This document shows positions 22,049-36,865 of a stretch of 64,000 nucleotides of DNA, piece by piece. Numbering within the stretch: position 1 is the first letter of the stretch; each line of letters opens with the position of its first letter. The stretch is from assembly GCA_033782935.1 (NCBI GenBank), contig JAWQEG010000474.1, positions 434,001 to 498,000 of the forward strand. Reading direction: 5' to 3'. The notes beneath the pieces are model-generated. The model was not told the origin of the DNA. It did not search any database and saw only the letters and a list, made by a program, of their open reading frames with translations. A program made the translations under genes and the position numbers. Source of the stretch: Petrolisthes cinctipes. Its lineage: Eukaryota > Arthropoda > Malacostraca > Decapoda > Porcellanidae.

Positions 22049-25000
22049 CTACTCAGTGCTAGAATATTTTCAAAATATAGGCTAAAAACATGCTAAAAAT
22101 CGATATTTTAGGTGCCAAAAAGTCGATATCTCAAATTAAGGCCCAAATCACCCGAAAATTCGATATTTAGGGGTCCCAGAAGCGATCTGTACATGCCTAC
22201 TCCGTGTTAGAGTATTTTCAAAATACAGGCCAAAAACATACTGAAAATCGATCTTTTAGGTGCCCAAAAGTCGATATGTGCATGCATCTTCTGTACCCGT
22301 TTATATCTCAAATTCTGGCCCTAAACATCCGAAAATTCAATATATTGGGGTCCCCGAAGCAATCTGTACATGCCTACTCAGTGCTAGAATATTTTCAAAA
22401 TACAGGGTAAAAACATGCTAAAAATCGATATTTTAGGTGCAAAAAAGTCGATATCTCAAATTTAGTCCCAAAACACCCGAAACTTCGATATTTAGGGGTC
22501 CCAGAAGCGATCTGTACATGCCTACTTCGTGTTAGAGTATTTTCAAAATTCAGGCCCAAAACATGCTAAAAATTGATAATTTTGGTGCCCAAAGTTAATA
22601 TGTGTATGCATCTTCTATACTCGTTTATATCTCAAATTCAGGCTCAAAACACCCGAAAATTCGATATTTTTGGGTCCCAGAAGCGATCTATACATGCCTA
22701 CTCAGTGCTAGAATGTTTTCAAAATATAGGCTCAAAACATGCTCAAAATCGATATTTTAGGTGCCCAAAAGTCGATATGTGCATGCATCTTCTGTACCCG
22801 TTTATATCTCAAATTCAGGCTCAAAACACCCGAGAATTCAATATTTTGGGGTCCCAGAAGCAATCTGTACATGCCTACTCAGTGCTAGAATATTTTCAAA
22901 ATGTAGGCTAAAAACATGCTAAAAATCGATATTTTAGGTGCCAAAAAGTCGATATCTCAAATTAAGGCCCAAAACACCCGAAAATTCGAAATTTAGGGGT
23001 CCTAGAAGCGATCTCTACATGCCTACTCAGTGCTAGAATGTTTTCAAAATATAGGCTCAAAATATGCTCAAAATCGATATTTTAGGTGCCCAAAAGTCGA
23101 TATGTGCATGCATCTTCTGTACTCGTTTATATGTCAAATTCAAGCTCAGAAGACCCGAAAATTCGATATTTTGGGGTCCCAGAAGCGATCTGTACATGCC
23201 TACTCAGTGCTAGAATATTTTCAAAATATAGGCTCAAAACATGCTAAAAATCGATATTTTAGGTGCGTAAAGGCGATATCTCAAATTCAGGCCCAAAACA
23301 CCCGAAAATTCGATATTTTGGGGTCCCAGAAGCGATCTGTACATGCTTACTCCGTGTTAGAGTATTTACAAAATACAGGCCCAAAACATGCTCAAAATCG
23401 ATGTTTTAGGTGCCCAAACGTCGATATGTGCATGCATCTTCCGTACCCGTTTATATCTCAAATTCAAGCTCAAAACACCCGAAAATTCGATATTTTGGGG
23501 TTACAGAAGCGATCTGTATATGCCTACTCAGTGCTAGAATATTTTCAAAATATAGGCTCAAAACATGCTAATAATCGATATTTTAGGTGCTTAAAGGCGA
23601 TATCTCAAATTCAGGCCCAAAACACCCGAAAATTCGATATTATGGGGTCCCAGAAGCGATCAGTACATGCCTACTCCGTGTTCGAGTATTTACAAAATAC
23701 AGGCCCAAAACATGCTCAAAATCGATGTTTTAGGTGCCCAAAAGTCGATATGTGCAGTACCCGTTTATATCTCAAATTCAGGCTCAAAACACCCGAAAAT
23801 TCGATATTTTGGGGTCCCAGAAGCGATCTGCACATGCCTACTCCGTGTTAGAGTATTTTCAAAATACAGGCCCAAAACATGCTCAAAATCGATGTTTTTA
23901 GGTGCCCAAAAGTCGATATGTGCATGCATCTTTAGTACCCGTTTATATCTCAAATTCAGGCTCAAAACACCCGAAAATTCAATATTTTGGGGTCCCAGAA
24001 GCGATCTGTACATGCCTACTCCGTGTTAGAGTATTTTCAAAATACAGGCCAAAAACATACTGAAAATCGATCTTTTTGGTGCCCAAAAGTCGATATGTGC
24101 ATGCATCTTCTGTACCCGTTTATATCTCAAATTCTGGCCCTAAACACACGAAAATTCAATATTTTGGGGTCCCAGAAGCAATCTGTACATGCCTACTCAG
24201 TGCTAGAATATTTTCAAAATATAGGCTAAAAACATGCTAAAAATCGATATTTTAGGTGCCAAAAAGTCGATATCTCAAATTAACGCCCTACACCCGAAAA
24301 TTCGATATTTAGGGGTCCCAGAAGCTATCTCTACATGCCTAGTCAGTGCTAGAATGTTTTCAAAATATAGGCTCAAAACATGCTCAAAATAGATATTTTA
24401 GGTGCCCAAAAGTCGATATGTGCATGCATCTTTTGTACTCGTTTATATCTCAAATTCAAGCTCAAAAATCCCGAAAATTCGATATTTTGGGGTCCCAGAA
24501 GCGATCTGTACATGCCTACTCAGTGCTAGAATATTTTCAAATTATAGGCTCAAAACATGCTAAAAATCGATATTTTAGGTGCGTAAAGGCGATATCTCAA
24601 ATTCAGGCCCAAAACACCCGAAAATTCGATATTATGGGGTCCCAGAAGCGATCCGTACATGCCTACTCCGTGTTAGAGTATTTTCAAAATACAGGCCAAA
24701 AACATACTGAAAATCGATCTTTTAGGTGCCCAAAAGTCGATATGTGCATGCATCTTCTGTACCCGTTTATATCTCAAATTCTGGCCCTAAACACCCAAAA
24801 ATTCGATATTTTAGGGTCCCAGAAGCGATCTGCACATGCCTACTCCGTGTTAGAGTATTTTCAAAATACGTGCCCAAAACATGCTGAAAATCGATATTTT
24901 AGATGCCCAAAGTCAATATGTGCATGAATCTTCCTTACCCGTTTATATCTCAAATTCTGGCCCTAAACACCCGAAAATTCAATATTTTGGGGTCCCAGAA

Positions 25001-28000
25001 GCAATCTTTACATGCCTACTCAGTGCTAAAATATTTTCAAAATATAGGCTAGAAACATGCTAAAAATCGATATTTTAGGTGCCAAAAAGTCGATATCTCA
25101 AATTAAGGCCCAAAACACCCGAAAATCCAATATTTAGTGGTCCCAGAAGCGATCTGTACATGCCTACTCCGTGTTAGATTATTTTCAAAATACAGGCCCA
25201 AAACATGCTCAAAATCGATGTTTTAGGCGCCAAAAAGTCGATATGTGCATGCATCTTCAGTACCCGTTTATATCTCAAATTCAGGCTCAAAACACCCGAA
25301 AATTCGATATTTTATGGTCCCTGAAGCGATCTGTACATGCCTACTCCGTGTTAGAGTATATTCAAAATACAGGCCCAAAACATGCTGAAAATCGATATTT
25401 TAGATGCCCAAAGTCAATATGTGCATGTATCTTCTGTACCCGTTTATATTTCACATTCAGGCTCAAAACACCCGAAAATTCAATATTTTTGGGTCCCAGA
25501 AGCAATCTGTACATGCCTACTCAGTGCTAGAATATTTTCAATATATAGGCTAAAAATATGCTAAAAGTTGATCTTTTAGGTGCCCAAAAGTCGATATCTC
25601 AAATTCAGTCCCAAAACACCCCAAAATTCGATATTTAGGGGTCCCAGAAGCGATCTGTACATGCCTACTCCGTGTTAAAGTATTTTCAAAATACAGGCCA
25701 AAAACATACAGAAAATCGATCTTTTAGGTGCCCAAAAGTCGATATGTGCATGCATCTCATGTACTCGTTTCTATCTCAAATTCAGGCTCAAAACACTCGA
25801 AACTTCAATATTTTGGGGTCCCAGAAACAATCTGTACATGCCTACTCACTGCTAGAATATTTTCAAAATATAGGCTAAAAACATGCTAAAAATCGATATT
25901 TTAGGTGCCAAAAAGTCGATATATCAAATTATTGCCCAAAACACCCGAAAATTCGATATTTAGGGGTCCCAGAAACGATCTGTACATGCCTACTCCGTGT
26001 TAGAGTATTTTCAAAATACAGGCCCAAAACATGCTCAAAATCGATGCTTTAGGTGCCAAAAAGTCGATATGTGCATGCATCTTCAGTACCCGTTTATATC
26101 TCAAATTAAGGCCCAAAACACCCGAAAATTCCATATTTAGGGATCCCAGAAGCGATCTGTACATGCCTACTATGTGTTAGAGTATTTTCAAAATAGAGGC
26201 CAAAAACATACTGAAAATCGATCTTTTAGGTGCCCAAAAGTCGATATGTGCATGCATCTTCTGTACCCTTTTATATCTGAATATCTGGCCCTAAACACCC
26301 GAAAATTCGATATTTTCGGGTCCCAGAAGCGAACTGTACATGCCTACTCCGTGTTAGAGTATTTTCAAAATACATCCCCATAACATGCTGAAAATCGATA
26401 TTATAGATGCCCAAAGTCAATATGTGCATGTATCTTCTGTACCCGTTTACATCTCAAATTCAGGCTCAAAACACCCGAAAATTCAATATTTTTGGGTCCC
26501 AGAAGCGATCTGTACATGCCTACTCAGTGCTAGAATATTTTCAAAATATAGGCTCAAAACATGCTAAAAATCGATATTTTAGGTGCGTAAAGGCGATATC
26601 TCAAATTCAGGCCCAAAACACCCGAAAATTCGATATTTTGGGGTCCCAGAAGCGATCTGTACATGCTTACTCCGTGTTAGAGTATTTACAAAATACAGGC
26701 CCAAAACATGCTCAAAATCGATGTTTTAGGTGCCCAAAAGTCGATATGTGCATGCATCTTCAGTACCCGTTTATATCTCAAATTCAGGCTCAAAACACCC
26801 GAAAATTCAATATTTTGGGGTCCCAGAAGCGATCTGTACATGCCTACACAGTGCTAGAATATTTTCAAAATATAGGCTAAAAACATGCTAAAAATCGATC
26901 TTTTAGGTGCCAAAAAGTCGATATCTCAAATTCAGTCCCAAAACACCCGAAAATTCGATATTTAGGGGTCCCAGAAGCGATCTGTACATGCCTACTCCGT
27001 GTTAGAGTATTTTCAAAATACAGGCCCAAAACATGCTGAAAATCGATATTTTAGATGCCCAAAGTCAATATGTGCATGTATCCTCTGTACCCGTTTATAT
27101 CTCAAATTCAGGCTCAAAACACCCGAAAATTCAATATTTTGGGGTCCCAGAAGCAATCTGTACATGCCTACTCAGTGCTAGAATATTTTCAAAATATAGG
27201 CTCAAAACATGCTCAAAATCGATATTTTAGGTGCCCAATAGTCGATATGTGCATGCATCTTCTGTACCCGTTTATATCTCAAATTCTGGCCCTAAACACC
27301 CGAAAATTCAATATTTTGGGGTCTCAGAAGCGATCTGTACATGCCTACTCAGTGCTAGAATATTTTCAAAATATAGGCTCAAAACATTCAAAAAATCGAT
27401 ATTTTAGGTGCGTTAAGGCGATATCTCAAATTCAGGCCCAAAACACCCGAAAATTCGATATTATGGGGTCCCAGAAGCGATCCGTACATGCCTACTCCGT
27501 GTTAGAGTATTTTCAAAATACAGGCCAAAAACATACTGAAAATCGATCTTTTAGGTGCCCAAAAGTCAATATGTGCATGCATCTTCTGTACCCGTTTATA
27601 TCTCAAATTCTGGCCCTAAACACCCAAAAATTCGATATTTTGGGGTCCCAGAAGCGATCTGTACATGCCTACTCCGTGTTAGAGTATTTTCAAAATACGT
27701 GCCCAAAACATGCTGAAAATCGATATTTTAGATGCCCAAAGTCAATATGTGCATGTATCTTCCTTACCCGTTTATATCTCAAATTCTGGCTCTAAACACC
27801 CGAAAATTCAATATTTTGGGGTCCCAGAAGCAATCTTTACATGCCTACTCAGTGCTAGAATATTTTCAAAATATAGGCTAGAAACACGCTAAAAATCGAT
27901 ATTGTAGGTGCCAAAAAGTCGATATCTCAAATTAAGGCCCAAAACACCCGAAAATTCGATATTTAGGGGTCACAGAAGCGATCTGTACATGCCTACTCCG

Positions 28001-29501
28001 TGTTAGAGTATTTTCAAAATACAGGCCCAAAACATGCTAAAAATCGATATTTTAGATGCCCAAAGTCAATATGTGCATGTATCTTCTGTACCCGTTTATA
28101 TCTGAAATTCAGGCTCAAAACATCAGATAATTCAATATTTTGGGGTCCCAGAAGCAATCTGTACATGCCTACTCAGTGCTAGAATATTTTAAAAATATAG
28201 GCTCAAAACATGCTCAAAATCGATATTTTAGGTGCCCAAAAGTCGATATGTGCATGCATCTTCTGTACTCGTTTATATCTCAAATTCAAGCTCAAAACCC
28301 CCGAAAATTCGACATTTTGGGGTCCCAGAAGCGATCTGTACATGCCTACTCAGTGCTAGAATATTTTCAAAATATAGGCTCAAAACATGCTAAAAATCGA
28401 TATTTTTGGTGCGTAACGGCGATATCTCAAATTCAGGCCCAAAACACCCGAAAATTCGATATTTTGGGGTCCCAGAAGCGATCTGTACATGCCTACTCCG
28501 TGTTAGAGTATTTACAAAATACAGGCCCAAAACATGCTCAAAATCGATGTTTTAGGTGCCCAAAAGTCGATATGTGCATGTATCTTCTGTACCCGTTTAT
28601 ATCTCAAATTCAGGCTCAAAACACCCGAAAATTCAATATTTTGGGGTCCCAGAAGCAATCTGTACATGCCTACTCTGTGTTAGAGTATTTTCAAAATACA
28701 TGCCCAAAACATGCTGAAAATCGATATTTTAGATGCCCAAAGTCAATATGTGCATGTATCTTCTGTACCCGTTTATATCTCAAATTCAGGCTCAAAACAC
28801 CCGAAAATTCAATATTTTGGGGTCCCAGAAGCAATCTGTACATGCCTACTCAGTGCTAGAATATTTTCAAAATATAGGCTAAAAACATGCTAAAAATCGA
28901 TCTTTTAGGTGCCAAAAAGTCGATATCTCAAATTCATTCCCAAAACACCCGAAAATTCGATATTTAGGGGTCCTAGAAGCGATCTGTACATGCCTACTCC
29001 GTGTTAGAGTATTTTCAAAATACAGGCCCAAAACATGCTGAAAATCGATATTTTAGATGCCCAAAGTCAATATGTGCATGTATCCTCTGTACCCGTTTAT
29101 ATCTCAAATTCAGGGTCAAAACACCCGAAAATTCAATATTTTGTGGTCCCAGAAGCAATCTGTACATGCCTACTCAGTGCTAGAATATTTTCAAAATATA
29201 GGCTTAAAACATTCTCAAAATCGATATTTTAGGTGCCCAAAAGTCGATATGTGCATGCATCTTCTGTACTCGTTTATATATCAAATTCAAGCTCAAAACA
29301 CCCGAAAATTCGAGATTTTGGGGTCCCAGAAGCGATCTGTACATGCCTACTCAGTGCTAGAATATTTTCAAATTATAGGCTCAAAACATGCTAAAAATCG
29401 ATATTTTAGGTGCGTAAAGGCGATATCTCAAATTCAGGCCCCAAAACACCCAAAAATTCGATATTTTGGGGTCCCAGAAGCGATCTATACATGCCTACTA
29501 C
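22049..29501 (+). repeat. Array segment, mixed with 2002- and 2829-bp relations
   Basis: Mixed long and short monomers. 26999-27230 matches 29001-29232 at offset 2002 bp with a few differences. The stretch from about 24630 to 25063 resembles that from about 27459 to 27892 at offset 2829 bp. The deletion-marked monomer at about 23753 ties this part to the 668-bp duplication 2.8 kb upstream. No gene or unrelated sequence. Confidence 0.78.
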
Positions 29502-30292
29502 GTGTTAGAGTATTTTCAAAATACACGCCCAAAACATGCTCAAAATCGATGTTTTAGGCGCCAAAAAGTCGATATGTGCATGCATCTTCAGTACCCGTTT
29601 ATATCTCAAATTCAGGCTCAAAACACCCGAAAATTCGATATTTTATGGTCCCTGAAGCGATCTGTACATGCCTACTCCGTATTAGAGTATTTTTAAAATA
29701 CATGCCCAAAACATGCTAAAAAACGATATTTTAAATGCCCAAAGTCAATATGTGCATGTATCTTCTGTACCCGTTTATATCTCAAATTCAGGCTCAAAAC
29801 ACCCGAAAATTCAATATTTTGGGGTCCCAGAAGCGATCTGTACATGCCTACTCAGTGCTAGAATATTTTCAAAATATAGGCTCAAAACATGCAAAAAATC
29901 GATATTTTAGGTGCGTAAAGGCGATATCTCGAATTCAGGCCCAAAACACCCGAAAATTCGATATTATGGGGTCCCAGAGGCGATCCGTACATGCCTACTC
30001 CGTGTTAGAGTATTTTCAAAATACAGGCCAAAAACATACTGAAAATCGATCTTTTAGGTGCCCAAAAGTCAATATGTGCATGCATCTTCTGTACCCGTTC
30101 ATATCTCAAATTCTGGACCTAAACACCCAAAAATTCGATATTTTGGGGTCCCAGAAGCGATCTGTACATGCCTACTCCGTGTTAGAGTATTTTCAAAATA
30201 CGTGCCCAAAACATGCTGAAAATCGATATTTTAGATGCCCAAAGTCAATATGTGCATGTATCTTCCTTACACGTTTATATCTCAAATTCTAG
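29502..30292 (+). repeat. Long-range repeat block, left copy (offset 15,021 bp)
   Basis: Shares rare variants with about 44523-45313: aaaaacgatattttaaatgcc, gatatctcgaattcagg, gtcccagaggcgatccg and gtacccgttcatatc. This chain of private variants in the same order shows common descent over about 0.8 kb. Confidence 0.8.
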
Positions 30293-31252
30293 CACCTAAA
30301 CACCCGAAAATTCAATATTTTGGGGTCCCAGAAGCAATCTTTACATGCCTACTCAGTGCTAGAATATTTTCAAAATATAGGCTAGAAACATGCTAAAAAT
30401 CGATATTTTAGGTGCCAAAAAGTCGATATCTCAAATTATGGCCCAAAACACCCTAAAATTCGATATTTAGGGGTCACAGAAGCGATCTGTACATGCCTAC
30501 TCCGTGTTAGAGTATTTTCAAAATACAGGCCCAAAACATGCTCAAAATCGATGTTTTAGGCGCCAAAAAGTCGATATGTGCATGCATCTTCAGTACCCGT
30601 TTATATCTCAAATTCAGGCTCAAAACACCCGAAAATTCGATATTTTATGGTCCCTAAAGCGATCTGTACATGCCTACTCCGTATTAGAGTATTTTCAAAA
30701 TACATGCCCAAAACATGCTAAAAAACGATATTTTAAATGCCCAAAGTCAATATGTGCATGTATCTTCTGTACCCGTTTATATCTCAAATTCAGGCTCAAA
30801 ACACCCAAAAAATCGATATTTTGGGGTCCCAGAAGCAATCTGTACATGCCTACTCAGTGCTAGAATATTTTCAAAATATAGGTTAAAAACATGCTAAAAA
30901 TCGATATATTAGGTGCCAAAAAGTCGATATCTCAAATTCAGTCCCAAAACACCCAAAAATTCGATATTTTCGGGTCCCAGAAGCGATCTGTACATGCCTA
31001 CTCCGTGTTAGAGTATTTTCAAAATTCAGGCCCAAAACATGCTGATAATCGATATTTTTTGTGGCCAAAGTCAATATGTGTATGCATCTTCTATACTCTT
31101 TTATATCTCAAATTCAGGCTCAAAACACCCGAAAATTCGATATTATGGGGTCCCAGAAGCGATCCGTACATGCCTACTCCGTGTTAGAGTATTTTTAAAA
31201 TACAGGCCAAAAACATACTGAAAATCGATCTTTTAGGTGCCCAAAAGTCGAT

Positions 31253-32400
31253 ATGTGCAAGCATCTTCTGTACCCGTTTATATCTCAAATTCTGGCCCTA
31301 AACACCCAAAAATTCGATATTTTAGGGTCCAAGAAGCGACCTGTACATGCCTACTCCGTGTTAGAGTATTTTCAAAATACGTGCCCAAAACATGCTGAAA
31401 ATCGATATTTTAGATGCCCAAAGTCAATATGTGCATGTATCTTCTGTACCCGTTTATATCTCAAATTCAGGCTCAAAACACCCGAAAATTCAATATTTTG
31501 GGGTCCCAGAAGCAATCTGTACATGCCTACTCAGTGCTAGAATATTTTCAAAATATAGGCTAAAAACATGCTAAAAATCGATATTTTAGGTGCCAAAAAG
31601 TCGATATATCAAATTATGGCCCAAAACACCCGAAAATTCGATATTTAGGGGTCCCAGAAGCGATCTGTACATGCCTACTCCGTGTTAGAGTATTTTCAAA
31701 ATACAGGCCCAAAACATGCTCAAAATCGATGTTTTAGGTGCCAAAAAGTCGATATGTGCATGCATCTTCAGTACCCGTTTATATCTCAAATTCAGGCTCA
31801 AAACACCCGAAAATTCGATATTTTGGGGTCCCAGAAGCGATATGGACATGCCTACTCCGTGTCAGAGTATTTTAAAAATACATGCCCAAAACATGCTCAA
31901 AATCGATATTTTAGATGCCCAAAGTCAATATGTGTATGTATCTTCTGTACCCGTTTATATCTCAAATTCAGGCTCAAAACACCCGAAAATTCGAGTTTAG
32001 GGGTCCCAAAAGCAATCTGTACATGCCTACTCAGTGCTAGAATATTTTGAAAATATAGGCTAAAAACATGCTAAAAATCGATCTTTTAGGTGCTAAAAAG
32101 TCGATATCTCAAATTAAGGCCCAAAACACCCGAAAATTCGATATTTAGGGGTCCCAGAAGCGATCTGTACATGCCTACTCAGTGCTAGAATGTTTTCAAA
32201 ATATAGGCTCAAAACATGCTCAAAATCGATATTTTAGGTGCCAAAAAGTCGATATATGCATGCATCTTCTGTATTCGTTTATATCTCAAATTCAGGCTCA
32301 AAACACCCGAAAAATCGATATTTTGGGGTCCCAAAAGCGATCTGTAAATGCCTACTCAGTGCTAGAATATTTTCAAAATATAGGCTCAAAACATGCAAAA
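31253..32400 (+). repeat. Long-range repeat block, copy at 31 kb
   Basis: Matches about 46773-47920 (offset 15,520) and through it about 50575-51722 (a further 3802). Shared rare variants include gtgcaagcatcttc, gggtccaagaagcgacctg, gatctggacatgcc with gtcagagtattttaaaaat, and the gagttta marker. It overlaps the start of the nested repeat at 31.4 kb. Confidence 0.8.
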
Positions 32401-33006
32401 AATCGATATTTTAGGTGCGTAAAGGCAATATCTCAAATTTAGGCCCAAAACACCCGAAAATTCGATATTATGGGGTCCCAGAAGCGATCCGTACATGCCT
32501 ACTCCGTGTTAGAGTATTTTTAAAATACAGGCCAAAAACATACTGAAAATCGATCTTTTAGGTGCCCAAAAGTCGATATGTGCATGCATCTTCTGTACCC
32601 GTTTATATCTCAAATTCTGGCCCTAAACACCGAAAAATTCGATATTTTATGGTCCCAGAAGCGACCTGTACATGCCTACTCCGTGTTAGAGTATTTTCAA
32701 AATACGTGCCCAAAACATGCTGAAAATCGATATTTTAGCTGCCCAAAGTCAATATGTGCATGTATCTTCCTTACCCGTTTATATCTCAAATTCTGGCCCT
32801 AAACACCCAAAAATTAAATATTTTGGGGTCCCAGAAGCAATCTTTACATGCCTACTCAGTGCTAGAATATTTTCAAAATATAGGCTAGAAACATGCTAAA
32901 AATCGATATTTTAGGTGTCAAAAAGTCGATATCTCAAATTAAGGCCCAAAACACCCGAAAACTCGATATTTAGGGGTCCCAGAAGCGATCTGTACATGCC
33001 TACTTC

Positions 33007-34685
33007 GTGTTAGAGTATTTTCAAAATACAGGCCCAAAACATGCTCAAAATCGATGTTTTAGGCGCCAAAAAGTCGATATGTGCATGCATCTTCAGTACC
33101 CGTTTATATCTCAAATTCAGGCTCAAAACACCCGAAAATTCGATATTTTATGGTCCCTGAAGCGATCTGTACATGCCTACTCCGTGTTAGAGTATTTTCA
33201 AAATACAGGCCGAAAACATGCTGAAAATCGATATTTTAGATGCCCAAAGTCAATATGTGCATGTATCTTCTGTACCCGTTTATATCTCAAATTCAGGCTC
33301 AAAACACCCGAAAATTCAATATTTTGGGGTCCCAGAAGCAATCTGTACATGCCTACTCAGTGCTAGAATATTTTCAAAATATAGGCTCAAAACATGCTCA
33401 AAATCGATCTTTTAGGTGCCAAAAAGTCGATATATGCATGCATCTTCTGTATTCGTTTATATCTCAAATTCAGGCTCAAAACACCCGAAAAATCGATATT
33501 TTGGGGTCCCAAAAGCGATCTGTAAATGCCTACTCAGTGTTAGAATATTTTCAAAATATAGGCTCAAAACATGCAAAAAATCGATATTTTAGGTGCGTAA
33601 AGGCGATATCTCAAATTCAGGCCCAAAACACCCGAAAATTCGATATTATGGGGTCCCAGAAGCGATCCGTACATGCCTACTCCGTGTTAGAGTATTTTTA
33701 AAATACAGGCCAAAAACATACTGAAAATCGATCTTTTAGGTGCCCAAAAGTCGATATGTGCATGCATCTTCTGTACCCGTTTATATCTCAAATTCTGGCC
33801 CTAAACACCGAAAAATTCGATATTTTATGGTCCCAGAAGCGACCTGTACATGCCTACTCCGTGTTAGAGTATTTTCAAAATACGTGCCCAAAACATGCTG
33901 AAAATCGATATTTTAGATGCCCAAAGTCAATATGTGCATGTATCTTCCTTACCCGTTTATATCTCAAATTCTGGCCCTAAACACCCAAAAATTAAATATT
34001 TTGGGGTCCCAGAAGCAATCTGTACATGCCTACTCAGTGCTAGAATATTTTCAAAATATAGGCTAAAAACATGCTAAAAATCGATATTTTAGGTGCCAAA
34101 AAGTCGATATATCAAATTATGGCCCAAAACACCCGAAAATTCGATATTTAGGGGTCCCAGAAGCGATCTGTACATGCCTACTCCGTGTTAGAGTATTTTC
34201 AAAATACAGGCCCAAAACATGCTCAAAATCGATGTTTTAGGTGCCAAAAAGTCGATATGTGCATGCATCTTCTGTACCCGTTTATATCTCAAATTCTGGC
34301 CCTAAACACGGAAAAATTCGATATTTTATGGTCCCAGAAGCGACCTGTACATGCCTACTCCGTGTTAGAGTATTTTCAAAATACGTGCCCAAAACATGCT
34401 GAAAATCGATATTTTAGCTGCCCAAAGTCAATATGTGCATGTATCTTCCTTACCCGTTTATATCTCAAATTCTGGCCCTAAACACCCAAAAATTAAATAT
34501 TTTGGGGTCCCAGAAGCAATCTTTACATGCCTACTCAGTGCTAGAATATTTTCAAAATATAGGCTAGAAACATGCTAAAAATCGATATTTTAGGTGTCAA
34601 AAAGTCGATATCTCAAATTAAGGCCCAAAACACCCGAAAACTCGATATTTAGGGGTCCCAGAAGCGATCTGTACATGCCTACTTC
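33007..34685 (+). repeat. 1679-bp decamer B, first copy
   Basis: Ten monomers (about seven long, three short). It matches 34686-36364 at offset 1679 with few differences; one is cacgg versus caccg near 34308. Diagnostic variants inside the unit include taggcgcc, tttatggtccctgaagcg, caggccgaaaacatg and gcgacctgtac. Confidence 0.87.
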
Positions 34686-36364
34686 GTGTTAGAGTATTTT
34701 CAAAATACAGGCCCAAAACATGCTCAAAATCGATGTTTTAGGCGCCAAAAAGTCGATATGTGCATGCATCTTCAGTACCCGTTTATATCTCAAATTCAGG
34801 CTCAAAACACCCGAAAATTCGATATTTTATGGTCCCTGAAGCGATCTGTACATGCCTACTCCGTGTTAGAGTATTTTCAAAATACAGGCCGAAAACATGC
34901 TGAAAATCGATATTTTAGATGCCCAAAGTCAATATGTGCATGTATCTTCTGTACCCGTTTATATCTCAAATTCAGGCTCAAAACACCCGAAAATTCAATA
35001 TTTTGGGGTCCCAGAAGCAATCTGTACATGCCTACTCAGTGCTAGAATATTTTCAAAATATAGGCTCAAAACATGCTCAAAATCGATCTTTTAGGTGCCA
35101 AAAAGTCGATATATGCATGCATCTTCTGTATTCGTTTATATCTCAAATTCAGGCTCAAAACACCCGAAAAATCGATATTTTGGGGTCCCAAAAGCGATCT
35201 GTAAATGCCTACTCAGTGTTAGAATATTTTCAAAATATAGGCTCAAAACATGCAAAAAATCGATATTTTAGGTGCGTAAAGGCGATATCTCAAATTCAGG
35301 CCCAAAACACCCGAAAATTCGATATTATGGGGTCCCAGAAGCGATCCGTACATGCCTACTCCGTGTTAGAGTATTTTTAAAATACAGGCCAAAAACATAC
35401 TGAAAATCGATCTTTTAGGTGCCCAAAAGTCGATATGTGCATGCATCTTCTGTACCCGTTTATATCTCAAATTCTGGCCCTAAACACCGAAAAATTCGAT
35501 ATTTTATGGTCCCAGAAGCGACCTGTACATGCCTACTCCGTGTTAGAGTATTTTCAAAATACGTGCCCAAAACATGCTGAAAATCGATATTTTAGATGCC
35601 CAAAGTCAATATGTGCATGTATCTTCCTTACCCGTTTATATCTCAAATTCTGGCCCTAAACACCCAAAAATTAAATATTTTGGGGTCCCAGAAGCAATCT
35701 GTACATGCCTACTCAGTGCTAGAATATTTTCAAAATATAGGCTAAAAACATGCTAAAAATCGATATTTTAGGTGCCAAAAAGTCGATATATCAAATTATG
35801 GCCCAAAACACCCGAAAATTCGATATTTAGGGGTCCCAGAAGCGATCTGTACATGCCTACTCCGTGTTAGAGTATTTTCAAAATACAGGCCCAAAACATG
35901 CTCAAAATCGATGTTTTAGGTGCCAAAAAGTCGATATGTGCATGCATCTTCTGTACCCGTTTATATCTCAAATTCTGGCCCTAAACACCGAAAAATTCGA
36001 TATTTTATGGTCCCAGAAGCGACCTGTACATGCCTACTCCGTGTTAGAGTATTTTCAAAATACGTGCCCAAAACATGCAGAAAATCGATATTTTAGATGC
36101 CCAAAGTCAATATGTGCATGTATCTTCCTTACCCGTTTATATCTCAAATTCTGGCCCTAAACACCCAAAAATTAAATATTTTGGGGTCCCAGAAGCAATC
36201 TTTACATGGCTACTCAGTGCTAGAATATTTTCAAAATATAGGCTAGAAACATGCTAAAAATCGATATTTTAGGTGCCAAAAAGTCGATATCTCAAATTAA
36301 GGCCCAAAACACCCGAAAATTCGATATTTAGGGGTCCCAGAAGCGATCTGTACATGCCTACTCC
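34686..36364 (+). repeat. 1679-bp decamer B, second copy
   Basis: Second copy of B in the same order of monomers. It differs from the first by a few bases, such as catgcagaaaatc near 36076 and catggctactc near 36207. Both of these recur 3505 bp downstream, which shows that the right part of the later single B derives from this copy. Confidence 0.87.
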
Positions 36365-36865
36365 GTGTTAGAGTATTTTCAAAATACAGGCCCAAAACAT
36401 GCTCAAAATCGATGTTTTAGACGCCAAAAAGTCGATATGTGCATGCATCTTCAGTACCCGTTTATATCTCAAATTCAGGCTCAAAACACCCGAAAATTCG
36501 ATATTTTATGGTCCCTGAAGCGATCTGTACATGCCTACTCCGTGTTAGAGTATTTTCAAAATACAGGCCGAAAACATGCTGAAAATCGATATTTTAGATG
36601 CCCAAAGTCAATATGTGCATGTATCTTCTGTACCCGTTTATATCTCAAATTCAGGCTCAAAACACCCGAAAATTCAATATTTTGGGGTCCCAGAAGCAAT
36701 CTGTACATGCCTACTCAGTGCTAGAATATTTTCAAAATATAGGCTAAAAACATGCTAAAAATCGATATTTTAGGTGCCAAAAAGTCGATATATCAAATTA
36801 TGGCCCAAAACACCCGAAAATTCGATATTTAGGGGTCCCAGAAGCGATCTGTACATGCCTACTCC

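Larger units (their letters stand above)
31682..36865 (+). repeat. 5184-bp nested higher-order repeat, copy 1 (A-B-B-b)
   Basis: The layout is A (31682-33006, 1325 bp), B (33007-34685, 1679 bp), B (34686-36364, 1679 bp) and b, a partial B (36365-36865, 501 bp). Boundaries are set at a convenient monomer start; the true 1679-bp self-match runs from about 32571 to 36745. The unit corresponds to about 31 monomers (8 + 10 + 10 + 3). The next copy begins at 36866 with the same A. Confidence 0.85.
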
